Origin: Lutibacter sp.
GTDB lineage: Bacteria; Bacteroidota; Bacteroidia; Flavobacteriales; Flavobacteriaceae
DNA length: 64,000 nt
Reading direction: 5' to 3'
Assembly (NCBI RefSeq): GCF_030692605.1
Contig: NZ_JAUYUD010000105.1
Span: 1 to 64,000, forward strand
Below the pieces are notes generated by a model that ran no database searches, had not been told where the DNA came from, and worked only from the letters and a program-made list of their open reading frames with translations. This document shows, in pieces, positions 37,839 to 48,056 of this stretch. Position 1 is the first letter of the stretch; every line of letters begins with the position of its first letter. A program made the translations under genes and the position numbers.

Positions 37839-39125
37839 TTAAATAACTTTCAATAAAAAGTAACTTTTTTTACCGCGTTGCAATAACACAAATTTATCAG
37901 CTATTAAATCGGAAATGGTAATCACAAAATCTTCGGTTGCTTTTTCTTTATTAACTGAAATAGAATTTTCACTTAAAGCTCTTCGAACTTCTCCATTCGA
38001 TTTTAAGAAACCTGATTCAGAAAATGCAGACACAATTCCTAATCCGTTTTCAATAGCCGAACGCTCAATTTCCGCTTGAGGTACTCCATCAAAAACATCT
38101 AAAAAAGTTTGTTCATTCAAGCTTTTTAAATCTTCAGCCGTTGAATTTCCAAATAAAATACTGGAAGCTTTTATAGCATTATCATAGGCTTCAATTCCAT
38201 GGGTCATAATAGTCACTTCTTCACCAATTTTCTTTTGAAGTAACCGTAAATGTGGTGCTTGTTTGTGTTCAGCAATTAACACTTCAATAGTATCTTTATC
38301 TAAAAAAGTAAAAATTTTAATATAACTTTCAGCATCTTCATCTGATGAATTTAACCAATATTGATAATATTTATAAGGCGATGTTCTGTTGGAATCTAAC
38401 CATATGTTTCCTCCGGCAGATTTACCAAATTTAGATCCATCTGCCTTGGTAATTAATTTGCAGGTTATGGCATATGCTTTCCCTTGTACTTTTCTTCTAA
38501 CCAGTTCAGTTCCAGTAGTAATATTTCCCCATTGGTCTGAACCTCCCATTTGCAATACGCAATTTTTTTCTTTGTATAAATGTAAAAAATCGTATCCTTG
38601 AAATAATTGATACGTAAATTCAGTAAAACTCATTCCGTTTTGTGAATCGGAATCCAATCGGTTTTTAACCGAATCTTTTGCCATCATATAGTTAACAGTA
38701 ATGTGTTTTCCTATATCACGCACAAAATCGATTAATGAAATATCTTTCATCCAATCGTAATTATTAACTAATTGAGCCGCATTCTCAGAAGTACTGTCAA
38801 AATTTAAAAAACGAGCCAACTGTTCTTTTACACCAGCTACATTTTTGTTCAATGTTTCTTCATCCAATAAATTTCGTTCATCCGATTTTCCAGATGGATC
38901 ACCGACCATTCCAGTGGCTCCACCAACCAATGCAATTGGATTATGACCAGCTTTTTGAAAATGCATCAATAAAATAATAGGAACTAAACTTCCAATATGA
39001 AGAGAATCGGCGGTTGGATCAAATCCAATATAGCCTGTAGTTTTATGTTTTAATAAATATTCTTCAGTTTCAGGCATAATGTCATGTAACATTCCTCTCC
39101 AACGTAATTCTTCAACAAAATTCAT
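37839..39125 (-). CDS. tyrS: Tyrosine--tRNA ligase
   Basis: [49 protein letters not shown]. Confidence 0.97.
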   Translation of the reverse strand: MNFVEELRWRGMLHDIMPETEEYLLKHKTTGYIGFDPTADSLHIGSLVPIILLMHFQKAGHNPIALVGGATGMVGDPSGKSDERNLLDEETLNKNVAGVKEQLARFLNFDSTSENAAQLVNNYDWMKDISLIDFVRDIGKHITVNYMMAKDSVKNRLDSDSQNGMSFTEFTYQLFQGYDFLHLYKEKNCVLQMGGSDQWGNITTGTELVRRKVQGKAYAITCKLITKADGSKFGKSAGGNIWLDSNRTSPYKYYQYWLNSSDEDAESYIKIFTFLDKDTIEVLIAEHKQAPHLRLLQKKIGEEVTIMTHGIEAYDNAIKASSILFGNSTAEDLKSLNEQTFLDVFDGVPQAEIERSAIENGLGIVSAFSESGFLKSNGEVRRALSENSISVNKEKATEDFVITISDLIADKFVLLQRGKKSYFLLKVI

Positions 39126-39146
39126 TTTATGTTTTTAAAATTTTAG

Positions 39147-39154
39147 CAAAGATA
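39147..39154 (-). promoter_or_regulatory. TAnnTTTG -7 box (TATCTTTG) for tyrS
   Basis: Exact consensus 21 nt before ATG. Confidence 0.6.
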
Positions 39155-39234
39155 AAATTTTAGCTTAAAGGAAGCCATTTTAACTTTTAGTTTTTAAAGG
39201 TTAAAATGTAGAAACATTTTTTTACTTTCGTTTT

Positions 39235-40245
39235 ATGATATTAGTTACCGGCGGAACAGGTTTAGTTGGCTCTCATTTATTGTATCACCTTTCTTTGAAA
39301 AATGATACAATAAAAGCGTTACACAGAAAAAATAGCAATTTAATTGCTGTAAAAAAGGTATTTAAATACTATACCAATAATTATGAAGCCCTTTTTTCAA
39401 AAATAAAATGGGTTGAAGCTGACATTACCGATGTTTGTGCTCTTGAAGATGCTTTCGATAATATTACTGAGGTGTATCATTCGGCCGCATTGGTTTCTTT
39501 TAATCCAAAAGATTACAAGAAAATGCGAAAAATTAACATAGAAGGAACTTCCAATATTGTAAATTTTTGCATTGAAAAAAAAGTAAAAAAACTATGTTAT
39601 GTAAGCTCCATTGCCACTATTGAAAAAGCTGTAAATAAAACGATGATAGACGAAGAATGTGAATGGAGTTCGGAGAAAAATAATTATGGGTACGCTATTA
39701 CCAAATACGGAGCTGAAATGGAAGTTTGGCGTGCATCTCAAGAAGGTGTACCTGTTGTTATTGTAAATCCAGGTGTTATTTTTGGCGTAGGTTTTTGGAA
39801 TACAGGTTCTGGTGCCATTTTTAGCAAAATTCACAACGGACTTCCTTTTTATTCTGAAGGTGTTACGGGGTTTGTAGCTGTAAAAGATGTGGTAAATTGT
39901 ATGATTTTATTAATGAATTCTAAAATTATTAACCAACGATTTTTATTGGTTGCTGAAAACAAATCCTTTAAAGAAGTTTTTTCAGAAATTGCTCGTTGTT
40001 TTGGGAAAAAAGAACCTTCCATTAAAGTTACCCCTTTTATAGGTGAAATTGGTTGGCGATTGGGTTGGTTAAAATCTTTGATAACTGGAAAACCACCTGT
40101 TTTAACTAAACAAACAGCACATTCTATTAATAACAAACATTATTATAGTGCTCAAAAAATTAGTACGGCACTTAACTTTAAATTTGAGCCAGTTTCAGAA
40201 ACATTGAAACAAATATGTGATACTTATAAAAATGAAAATAGTTAA
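39235..40245 (+). CDS. NAD-dependent epimerase/dehydratase family protein
   Basis: ILVTGGTGLVGSHLLYHL; YVSSIATI; YAITKYGAE. Confidence 0.92.
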   Translation: MILVTGGTGLVGSHLLYHLSLKNDTIKALHRKNSNLIAVKKVFKYYTNNYEALFSKIKWVEADITDVCALEDAFDNITEVYHSAALVSFNPKDYKKMRKINIEGTSNIVNFCIEKKVKKLCYVSSIATIEKAVNKTMIDEECEWSSEKNNYGYAITKYGAEMEVWRASQEGVPVVIVNPGVIFGVGFWNTGSGAIFSKIHNGLPFYSEGVTGFVAVKDVVNCMILLMNSKIINQRFLLVAENKSFKEVFSEIARCFGKKEPSIKVTPFIGEIGWRLGWLKSLITGKPPVLTKQTAHSINNKHYYSAQKISTALNFKFEPVSETLKQICDTYKNENS

Positions 40246-40256
40246 GTGAAGAAATC

Positions 40257-40667
40257 TTATTCCATTTCTACATCCTCACCCCTTAAAATCCTTGGCTTAG
40301 AACCTCTATTTATTGAATCTGAAATTTTTCTTTCAAGATCATATTGCTCTTTTAACGCAGTTAATCTAGCTTCAACTCGTGCTAAAATCTCATCATAATC
40401 ATCAATTCTAGAGGTGTAGTAATAATTGCTTTCTTTAAATTGAGTACTATCAATATTGTATTTAGCAAATACTAACGGATAGTAATTTACAGCTCTTTGT
40501 AAATGTATATTTTTTATGTTTTCACCTGCATTTGCAATGTGCATATCCGTTAATAAATCAACCATTTTATTCTTTGATATAAGGTTGTCTGGTTTTTTAA
40601 TAATAGTATTACTAGTGCAAGAAACTAGCATTAAAACACCTAATAATATGCAAAAATATTTAATCAT
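40257..40667 (-). CDS. DUF4296 domain-containing lipoprotein
   Basis: Lipobox LMLVSC; KMVDLLTDMHIANA…Y…VFAKYNID. Confidence 0.85.
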   Translation of the reverse strand: MIKYFCILLGVLMLVSCTSNTIIKKPDNLISKNKMVDLLTDMHIANAGENIKNIHLQRAVNYYPLVFAKYNIDSTQFKESNYYYTSRIDDYDEILARVEARLTALKEQYDLERKISDSINRGSKPRILRGEDVEME

Positions 40668-42009
40668 TATTTCTGTTAAATAACAAACGTTTCCCTTTTA
40701 TAGTATCATTAAATTTACCTTTATTATAAATTAAATGACCATTTACAAAGGTATGGGTTATTTTTGAGTAAAAAGTAGTGCCTTCAAAAGGAGACCAGCC
40801 ACATTTATATAAAATATTTTCTTTAGTAACTGTCCAAGGCGATGCAATATCAACCAAAACCAAATCGGCATAATATCCTTTTTTAACAAAACCCCTTTTT
40901 TCTATTCTGAAAAGTTTAGCAGGATTATGGCACATTTTTTCAATTATTTTTTCAACTGAAATTTTGCCTTGTTGTTGTGCTTTTAACATAGCAGGTAGCG
41001 CATGCTGTACTAATGGGCCTCCGCTTGGTGCTTTCGTGTATACTTGCTCTTTTTCTTCTTTAGTATGTGGAGCATGGTCTGTTGCAATTACATCAATTCG
41101 ATCATCCAATAGCGCTTTCCATAATCCTTTTTGATCAAATACCGTTTTAATTGCTGGATTCCATTTAATTAAAGAGCCTTTTGTTTTATAATCTTCTTCA
41201 TTAAACAATAAATGATGCACACAAACCTCCGCCGTAATCATTTTCTTTTCAATTGGAAGTTTATTTGAAAATAGAGTAGTTTCTTTATCAGTTGACAAAT
41301 GAAAAACATGCAGTCTTGCTCCTGTTTTTTTTGCTAATTTAATTACCTTTGACGATGAAATATAACAGGCCTCAGCACTTCGTATTTTTGGATGACAATC
41401 CATTGGAATATCATCTCCATACTCTTTTTTATACTTTTCTAAATTATTTTTAATCGTTTCCTCATCTTCACAATGAACGGCAATCAACATTTTTGTTGAA
41501 GAAAATATTTTTTCCAAAACAGCTTCATTGTCCACCAACATATTTCCAGTTGAACTTCCTAGAAACAATTTGATACCTGCAACATTGGCTGGATTCGTTT
41601 TTAATAATTCTTCCAAATTATCATTGGTTCCACCAAACATAAACGAATAATTAGCATACGATGTTTTTGATGCTATTTCAAATTTATCTTCTAATAAGTC
41701 CTGGGTGGTAGCATTTGGATTGGTGTTAGGCATTTCGATAAAAGACGTAATTCCACCAGCAACAGCAGCTCTGCTTTCAGTTTCTATGGTAGCTTTATGT
41801 GTTAATCCAGGTTCTCTAAAATGAACTTGATCATCAATTATTCCAGGAATTAAGTATTTTCCCTCAGCATCAATAATGGTAGTATCTGCCGATTTTGAAC
41901 TTATTGACGAATCTATATCAATAATATATTCTCCTTCAATTAAAACGTCGCCCTCAAAAATTATTCCTTCGTTTACAATTTGGGCGTTTTTTATAAGTGT
42001 TAAACTCAT
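40660..42009 (-). CDS. pyrC: Dihydroorotase
   Basis: GIIDDQVHFREPGLTHKATIETESRAAVAGGITSFIEMPNTNP; DVIATDHAPHT. Confidence 0.94.
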   Translation of the reverse strand: MSLTLIKNAQIVNEGIIFEGDVLIEGEYIIDIDSSISSKSADTTIIDAEGKYLIPGIIDDQVHFREPGLTHKATIETESRAAVAGGITSFIEMPNTNPNATTQDLLEDKFEIASKTSYANYSFMFGGTNDNLEELLKTNPANVAGIKLFLGSSTGNMLVDNEAVLEKIFSSTKMLIAVHCEDEETIKNNLEKYKKEYGDDIPMDCHPKIRSAEACYISSSKVIKLAKKTGARLHVFHLSTDKETTLFSNKLPIEKKMITAEVCVHHLLFNEEDYKTKGSLIKWNPAIKTVFDQKGLWKALLDDRIDVIATDHAPHTKEEKEQVYTKAPSGGPLVQHALPAMLKAQQQGKISVEKIIEKMCHNPAKLFRIEKRGFVKKGYYADLVLVDIASPWTVTKENILYKCGWSPFEGTTFYSKITHTFVNGHLIYNKGKFNDTIKGKRLLFNRNND

Positions 42010-42037
42010 AGCTATTTAAACTTTTTTCCTTTTTTCT

Positions 42038-42757
42038 TTATTTGGGTAAACCCAAAACTCTCATTTTTATAACGCCAAAAACCGCTTCTGAAATTATAGA
42101 AGCACTCATTTTTGAAGTTCCCCTTTTTCGGTCTGTAAAAATAACCGATACTTCTTTATGTTTAAAATTTAGTTTCCATGATTTAAATTTCATTTCAATT
42201 TGAAATGCATATCCCACAAATTTAATTTTATCTAATGAAATGCATTCCAAAACTTTACGATGATAGCAAACAAAACCAGCGGTTGTGTCAAAGATAGGTA
42301 TTTGGGTAATAATTCTAACATATTTTGAAGCAAAATAGGATAAAAACAATCGTTTAAAATCCCAATTAACTACATTAATTTTATTATTTAAATACCTCGA
42401 CCCAATTGAAAAATCGGCTCCTTCAATAGAGCATGCATTATACAAATGAATTAAATCACTTGGGTCGTGTGAAAAATCGGCATCCATTTCAATTATATAT
42501 TCATAATTTCTCCCCAAAGCCCATTTAAAACCATGTATGTAAGCGGTACCTAATCCATTTTTTTCTTTTCTAACTTCAATAAATAAATTTGAAAATTCAT
42601 TTTGTAACTTTTTCACAATGGCTGCGGTTCCATCAGGAGAATTATCATCAACAACTAAAACATCAAAGGTCTTTTCTTGAGAAAATACAGCCCTTACAAT
42701 AGCTTCAATATTTTCTATTTCATTATAAGTTGGTATTATTACCAGTGTGTTTGACAT
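42038..42757 (-). CDS. Polyprenol monophosphomannose synthase-like GT2 glycosyltransferase
   Basis: VIIPTYNEIENIEAIVRAVF; VVDDNSPDGTA; IEMDADFSHDP. Confidence 0.92.
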   Translation of the reverse strand: MSNTLVIIPTYNEIENIEAIVRAVFSQEKTFDVLVVDDNSPDGTAAIVKKLQNEFSNLFIEVRKEKNGLGTAYIHGFKWALGRNYEYIIEMDADFSHDPSDLIHLYNACSIEGADFSIGSRYLNNKINVVNWDFKRLFLSYFASKYVRIITQIPIFDTTAGFVCYHRKVLECISLDKIKFVGYAFQIEMKFKSWKLNFKHKEVSVIFTDRKRGTSKMSASIISEAVFGVIKMRVLGLPK

Positions 42758-42774
42758 ACCTTAAAATTAGGGCG

Positions 42775-42782
42775 CAAAGATA
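42775..42782 (-). promoter_or_regulatory. TAnnTTTG -7 box (TATCTTTG) for the GT2 gene
   Basis: Exact consensus 17 nt before ATG. Confidence 0.55.
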
Positions 42783-42826
42783 CAATAATTTATTCCTAAA
42801 TTTACATTTTTAAAAGCTCCTGATAT

Positions 42827-43489
42827 ATGTTTGAAGCAAGTGAAATTACAACTATTAACAAAGACTGGATTACAGCTCTTTTTATAATTGTTATGCTTTT
42901 ATTAGCTTTTTTAAAATCGTTTTTTAATGAACGATTAAAACACACCTTTGTATTATTCTTTTCTAAAAAATACCTACATATTTACTATAACAAAGAGAAA
43001 AACATAACTTTTAATTTGTTTCAAATTCCGGCTTTTCTAATATTGGTTATTTCACTTTCTCTAGTAGTGTATTTGTCCAATTTCTATTTTTTAAAGTATG
43101 ATTATTTATTAAGCCCAAAAGGGTATTTCATAATATTTTCTGGTTTTACTTTGTACTTTATTTTTAAATTTTTAATCAATTTAATTATTGCGTTGTTATT
43201 TAATTTTAATTATGAAAAAAATAAATTGGCTTTTGATAAAATGAGTTATTTTAATAATGTTATTTTATGGATTCTACCAACCCTAATTTTGAGCGTTTAT
43301 TTTAAAAACTTTGAAGTTATTTTTCTTAACATAACTCTCATTATTTTAGCATTTACGCTTGCGCTTAGATATGCCCTATTTATAGCAAATAATAAAAATT
43401 TTATTTTAAGTCACTTGTTTTATTTTATTTTATACCTTTGCGCACTGGAAATAGCTCCATTAGTGATTATTTTTAAACTAACAATTTAA
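42827..43489 (+). CDS. DUF4271 domain-containing multi-pass membrane protein
   Basis: Size, TM organisation and linkage to hemD as seen in Bacteroidota. Confidence 0.75.
   Translation: MFEASEITTINKDWITALFIIVMLLLAFLKSFFNERLKHTFVLFFSKKYLHIYYNKEKNITFNLFQIPAFLILVISLSLVVYLSNFYFLKYDYLLSPKGYFIIFSGFTLYFIFKFLINLIIALLFNFNYEKNKLAFDKMSYFNNVILWILPTLILSVYFKNFEVIFLNITLIILAFTLALRYALFIANNKNFILSHLFYFILYLCALEIAPLVIIFKLTI
43433..43440 (+). promoter_or_regulatory. Possible internal -7 box (TACCTTTG) for hemD
   Basis: CTTG-N15-TACCTTTG inside the DUF4271 ORF, 65 nt before ATG 43506. Confidence 0.4.
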
Positions 43490-43505
43490 AGTACAATTGA
43501 AGTTT

Positions 43506-44252
43506 ATGAAAGTGAAAACAATCTTGGTTTCTCAGCCCGTACCTACAGCCGAAAACTCCCCGTATTTAGAATTATCAGAAAAACAAAAAATTAAAATTGA
43601 TTTTAGACCTTTTATACACGTTGAGGGTGTCTTAGCTAAAGATATTAGAGCTCAAAAAATTGATTTAAAAAATTTTACTGCAATTATTTTAAATAGCAGA
43701 AATGCCGTTGATCACTTTTTTAGAATTGCAGAAGAAATGAGATATGTTGTACCGGATTCTTTGAAATATTTTTGCGAATCTGAAGCTGTTGCTTTTTACT
43801 TACAGAAATACGTTGTTTACCGTAAAAGAAAAATATATGTTGGTGAACGCACTTTTGATGATTTAGTTAAAATTATTAAAAAACATAAGGATGAAACCTT
43901 TTTACTCCCTTCTTCCGATAAACTAAAAGAAACGGTTCCTGAAATTTTAAATGAAATTGGTATCAATTGGGTGAGAGGCATTTTCTACAAAACTGTTGTT
44001 AGTGATTTATCTGATTTAGGAAATGTGTTTTACGATATTTTAGTTTTCTTTAGTCCATCGGGAATTGATTCTTTATTTAAGAACTTTCCTGACTTTAAAC
44101 AAAACGATACTAGAATTGCTGTTTTTGGCAATTCTACCATTAAAGCTGCTACCGAGGCTGGATTAAAGTGTAATATTCAAGCACCTACACCTGAAACTCC
44201 TTCCATGACAATGGCTTTAGAAAAGTACATTCTTGAAGTAAATAAAAAATAA
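43506..44252 (+). CDS. hemD: Uroporphyrinogen-III synthase; start moved to ATG 43506
   Basis: ILVSQPVPTAENSPYLELSEKQKIKIDFRPFIHVEGV; AIILNSRNAVDHFFR; FFSPSGIDSLF. Confidence 0.9.
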   Translation: MKVKTILVSQPVPTAENSPYLELSEKQKIKIDFRPFIHVEGVLAKDIRAQKIDLKNFTAIILNSRNAVDHFFRIAEEMRYVVPDSLKYFCESEAVAFYLQKYVVYRKRKIYVGERTFDDLVKIIKKHKDETFLLPSSDKLKETVPEILNEIGINWVRGIFYKTVVSDLSDLGNVFYDILVFFSPSGIDSLFKNFPDFKQNDTRIAVFGNSTIKAATEAGLKCNIQAPTPETPSMTMALEKYILEVNKK

Positions 44253-44253
44253 A

Positions 44254-44276
44254 AAAAAACCGAGCTCGGTTTTTTT
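44254..44276. terminator. Bidirectional terminator between hemD and radA
   Basis: AAAAAAACCG-agct-CGGTTTTTTT. Confidence 0.8.
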
Positions 44277-45633
44277 ATGCAAATAAGTTTGCAATAAGGT
44301 CTTCTACTTTGGCAACTCTCAAAATTTTTATTGCAAAATTAGACTTGTTAATTTTATTGAATTTTGAAACAACAATCCTTTCAAAACCTAATTTTTCAGC
44401 TTCTAAAATACGCTGTTCAATTCTGTTTACTGGCCTCACCTCTCCTGCGAGTCCAATTTCTCCTGCAAAACAAATATTTTGAGCGATAGGTTCGTCTTCA
44501 TTTGAAGATAATATAGCGCTAATGACTGCTAAATCTATTGCAGGGTCATCGACTCTTATTCCACCAGCAATATTTAAAAAAACATCCTTGGCACCTAATT
44601 TAAAACCAGCTCTTTTTTCCAATACGGCTAAAAGCATATTCAACCGTTTTGTATCATATCCCGTTGAAGAACGCTGAGGAGTTCCATAAACGGCAGTACT
44701 CACCAAAGCTTGAACCTCTATCATTAATGGGCGCGCTCCTTCTAAAGTTGCTGCTATGGCGGTACCACTATAGTCTCCATCTTTTTGAGAAATTAATATT
44801 TCAGAAGGGTTTTCAACTTCTCGCAAACCTGTCCCTTGCATTTCATAAATACCTAGTTCAGAAGTAGAACCAAACCTGTTTTTTTGTGCTCTTAAAATAC
44901 GGTAGGTGTGATTTCGATCTCCTTCAAATTGCAACACCACATCAACCATGTGTTCTAGAATTTTTGGTCCAGCTATAGCGCCATCCTTTGTAATATGACC
45001 AATTAAAAGTACAGGTGTCGCAGTTTCCTTAGCAAATTTAATAAGTTCTGCAGTGGTTTCTCTTATTTGAGAAATTGAGCCTGGAGATGCATCAATATAA
45101 TCGGTATGTAGTGTTTGAATAGAATCAATTACAACAAGTTCTGGTTGCACTTGCTCAATTGCCTTAAAAATTAATTGGGTATTCGTTTCCGTTAAAATTA
45201 GACAATTATTGTTTTTGCTACTCAACCGTTCGGCTCGCATTTTAATTTGAGTCTGACTTTCTTCACCTGAGACATATAAAACTCTTTTAGGCACATCCAG
45301 TGCTATCTGCAATAATAAGGTAGATTTTCCAATCCCAGGTTCACCACCTAATAATAGCATAGAACCCCGGACTAGACCACCTCCTAAAACTCTATTAAAT
45401 TCGTTGTTTTTTGTGGCAATTCGATCCTCTTTATAAATGGTAATGTCATCAATTTTTAAGGGTTTATTAACCTTTTTGGGAGTGTTATTTTGTTTCCAAT
45501 TTCTTTTTTCTTCTTTCTGAATTATTTCCTCAACAATGGTGTTCCATTCATTGCAAGAAGAGCATTGCCCTAACCATTTAGCATATTGAGTTCCGCAATT
45601 TTGACAAAAAAAAGAAGTTTTTGTTTTGGTCAT
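44275..45633 (-). CDS. radA: DNA repair protein RadA
   Basis: FFCQNCGTQYAKWLGQCSSCNEWNT; LLGGEPGIGKSTLLLQ; KNRFGSTSELGIYEM. Confidence 0.96.
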   Translation of the reverse strand: MTKTKTSFFCQNCGTQYAKWLGQCSSCNEWNTIVEEIIQKEEKRNWKQNNTPKKVNKPLKIDDITIYKEDRIATKNNEFNRVLGGGLVRGSMLLLGGEPGIGKSTLLLQIALDVPKRVLYVSGEESQTQIKMRAERLSSKNNNCLILTETNTQLIFKAIEQVQPELVVIDSIQTLHTDYIDASPGSISQIRETTAELIKFAKETATPVLLIGHITKDGAIAGPKILEHMVDVVLQFEGDRNHTYRILRAQKNRFGSTSELGIYEMQGTGLREVENPSEILISQKDGDYSGTAIAATLEGARPLMIEVQALVSTAVYGTPQRSSTGYDTKRLNMLLAVLEKRAGFKLGAKDVFLNIAGGIRVDDPAIDLAVISAILSSNEDEPIAQNICFAGEIGLAGEVRPVNRIEQRILEAEKLGFERIVVSKFNKINKSNFAIKILRVAKVEDLIANLFA

Positions 45634-45746
45634 ATCTGTGCAATTCCAATTTTTAAAGTTTGCCTAATCTCGAATTCTATTCTCCTAATTTGAATAAATT
45701 CATTAAAAATAGCAACTAATTGTTAATTTTTATCAAATATAACCAA

Positions 45747-46718
45747 TTACTTTTTCTTATTATAGATAGGTAAAAATATTAAGGATAAACTCCCAAATAC
45801 GACAACCATAAGTGTTTGTGCTGTCCACATTATCCAACCAAAAGCGCGTGCTGCATTGTCATCTATTCGATATAAAATTAAGGCACTTGCAACTAAAACT
45901 GGGTAGGAACCCAATCCCCCGTTTGTTAAGGCCATACTAATAGCACCTAATACAAAACCAACAATAATGGCTGAAAGGGATAAGTTTGTTGTTTCGGGTA
46001 ATGCAAATGTTACCACATAAAACATAAGAAGGTACATTCCCCAAATGAAAAAAGTATGAAAAATAAATTTCCATTTTTTTTTCATTGTAATAATACTTTT
46101 TAAACCATCTATTAAACCATCAACAAATTTCATGGTTTTAATGATTAAAGGGATTTCTGATTTTTTTAAAAATCGATACGTAAAATAGCCCAATATGGGC
46201 AATACACCAAAAACAAATACTTTAGAATAAACACTGCTTTTTAAATTATCTGTAAAAATATAGCTAGCAATTAATTCTGTTTGCAAGTAAAATGCAAATC
46301 CAATTATTATTAACAACATAAATACATCAATAACTCTTTCAGCAAAAATGGTTCCTATTGCTTTTTCAAAAGGAATTTTATCGTATTTTTTAATACTTGC
46401 GGCTCTTGCAAATTCTCCAGAACGAGGAACAAACAAATTTAAAAGATGAGAAACTAAAACGGTCATTACACTGTTGGCAATGTTCAATTTGTAACCCATT
46501 GGTTCAAGTAAAAATTGCCATCGATAAGCACGAGATAAATGGCTTAAAATACCTAAAACCACTGATAGACCAACCCACCAATAATTTGCCGTTTTAAAGG
46601 AATTTTTAATTGATTCTATATCTGATGGTGAAAGTCTAGAAAAAGAATACCAAATTAAAAAAACTCCCAATGCAATTGGAAGTGATATAAAAATGGTTTT
46701 TTTTAATTTAAATGCCAA
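45747..46718 (-). CDS. Lysylphosphatidylglycerol synthase TM region / UPF0104 family protein
   Basis: SHLSRAYRWQFLLEPMGYKLN; RSGEFARAASI; FAERVIDVFML. Confidence 0.88.
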   Translation of the reverse strand: MAFKLKKTIFISLPIALGVFLIWYSFSRLSPSDIESIKNSFKTANYWWVGLSVVLGILSHLSRAYRWQFLLEPMGYKLNIANSVMTVLVSHLLNLFVPRSGEFARAASIKKYDKIPFEKAIGTIFAERVIDVFMLLIIIGFAFYLQTELIASYIFTDNLKSSVYSKVFVFGVLPILGYFTYRFLKKSEIPLIIKTMKFVDGLIDGLKSIITMKKKWKFIFHTFFIWGMYLLMFYVVTFALPETTNLSLSAIIVGFVLGAISMALTNGGLGSYPVLVASALILYRIDDNAARAFGWIMWTAQTLMVVVFGSLSLIFLPIYNKKK

Positions 46719-46719
46719 T

Positions 46720-47070
46720 TTAGGTTAATGAATTATCATTTTCATTAGGAAAAATAAGTGTTGGTATAAAAGTCTTCGCTTTTTCAAATTTCATAATTCC
46801 GTATGATATAATAATTATAATATCACCTTTTGCTACTTTTCTAGCAGCTGGACCATTTAAAGTTATTTCTCCACTTTTTCTTGGCCCTGGTATAACATAA
46901 GTTTCCAAACGTTCTCCATTGTTAATATTAACAACATGAACTTTTTCACCTTGAATTATATTAGCTGCATCCATTAAATCTTCATCTATTGTAATGCTTC
47001 CAATATACTGAAGATCGGCTCCAGTAACTTTAACTCTGTGAATTTTTGATTTTACAACTTGTATTCGCAT
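46720..47070 (-). CDS. panD: Aspartate 1-decarboxylase
   Basis: [32 protein letters not shown]; cleavage-site Ser in YIGSI. Confidence 0.95.
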   Translation of the reverse strand: MRIQVVKSKIHRVKVTGADLQYIGSITIDEDLMDAANIIQGEKVHVVNINNGERLETYVIPGPRKSGEITLNGPAARKVAKGDIIIIISYGIMKFEKAKTFIPTLIFPNENDNSLT

Positions 47071-47074
47071 GGCG

Positions 47075-47082
47075 CAAAAATA
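47075..47082 (-). promoter_or_regulatory. TAnnTTTG -7 box (TATTTTTG) for panD
   Basis: 4 nt before the ATG. Confidence 0.6.
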
Positions 47083-47108
47083 ATAATTTTGTGTTAAATA
47101 CTTAATAT

Positions 47109-47954
47109 TTATAAACTTATATTATCAATTAGTCTAATTTTTTCAGCAAATACAGCTATAAAAGCCCGGTATTTACTTTGTGCATTTTTTATACTGATTG
47201 ATTTTAAGTTGTTTTCATCAGCAATTTCAAAATATTCTAACTTCAATAATGAGTGATTTTCAAATTTCTTGTTCACCCATTCACAAACTTCAGCCGCACT
47301 TTTTGTGCCAAACTTAATTTTTACCTCCTTAAGGGTTTTATAAATAAATGGAGCTGCAGCTCTATGTTCTGGAGAAAGTCGCGTGTTTCTAGAACTCATG
47401 GCTAAGCCATCTTCTTCTCTATAAATTGGACAACCCACTATTTTAACAGGCAAATGGTGTTTTTCCACCATTTTTCTAATAATTTGTAATTGCTGAAAAT
47501 CCTTTTCTCCAAAGTAGGCACTATGTGGTTTTACAACCTCAAAGAGTCTTTTTACAATAGTTCCAACACCGTCAAAATGTCCGGTTCTAAATTTACCTTC
47601 CATTTCAAACTCGAGACCGTCAAACAGAAAAGGCTGAGAGGTAATGTTATTTTCATAAATTTCTTCAGCGGTGGGAGTAAAAACAATGTCGCAAAAAATT
47701 GATTTCAAAAAAGTTAAATCTTGGTCAATTGTTTTGGGATAATTCACTAAATCTTCGTTCTTATCAAACTGAGTTGGATTTACAAAAATGCTAGCAATTA
47801 CAAGGTCGTTTTCTCTTTTTGCTTTTTCAATTAATGACAAATGACCTTTATGCAAAGCTCCCATTGTTGGCACAAAACCAACAGTGATTCCTTTTTTTAA
47901 CGAGTTCAGTTTATCTTGAACCGATTTAATTTTAGCAAAAACTAACATAACCAA
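47109..47954 (-). CDS. panC: Pantoate--beta-alanine ligase
   Basis: [46 protein letters not shown]. Confidence 0.96.
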   Translation of the reverse strand: MVMLVFAKIKSVQDKLNSLKKGITVGFVPTMGALHKGHLSLIEKAKRENDLVIASIFVNPTQFDKNEDLVNYPKTIDQDLTFLKSIFCDIVFTPTAEEIYENNITSQPFLFDGLEFEMEGKFRTGHFDGVGTIVKRLFEVVKPHSAYFGEKDFQQLQIIRKMVEKHHLPVKIVGCPIYREEDGLAMSSRNTRLSPEHRAAAPFIYKTLKEVKIKFGTKSAAEVCEWVNKKFENHSLLKLEYFEIADENNLKSISIKNAQSKYRAFIAVFAEKIRLIDNISL

Positions 47955-47979
47955 TTTGTAAATAAACGTTAAAAGCGTG

Positions 47980-47987
47980 CAAACTTA
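47980..47987 (-). promoter_or_regulatory. TAnnTTTG -7 box (TAAGTTTG) for panC
   Basis: Exact consensus upstream of panC. Confidence 0.5.
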
Positions 47988-48020
47988 CATCTTTCCAACT
48001 AATTTCTTCATTAATTTTCG

Positions 48021-48028
48021 TAATTTTG
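48021..48028 (+). promoter_or_regulatory. TAnnTTTG -7 box (TAATTTTG) for the glycogen synthase-like gene
   Basis: Exact consensus 28 nt before ATG. Confidence 0.55.
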
Positions 48029-48056
48029 CATATTCTTTATAATAAAGATCCGATAT

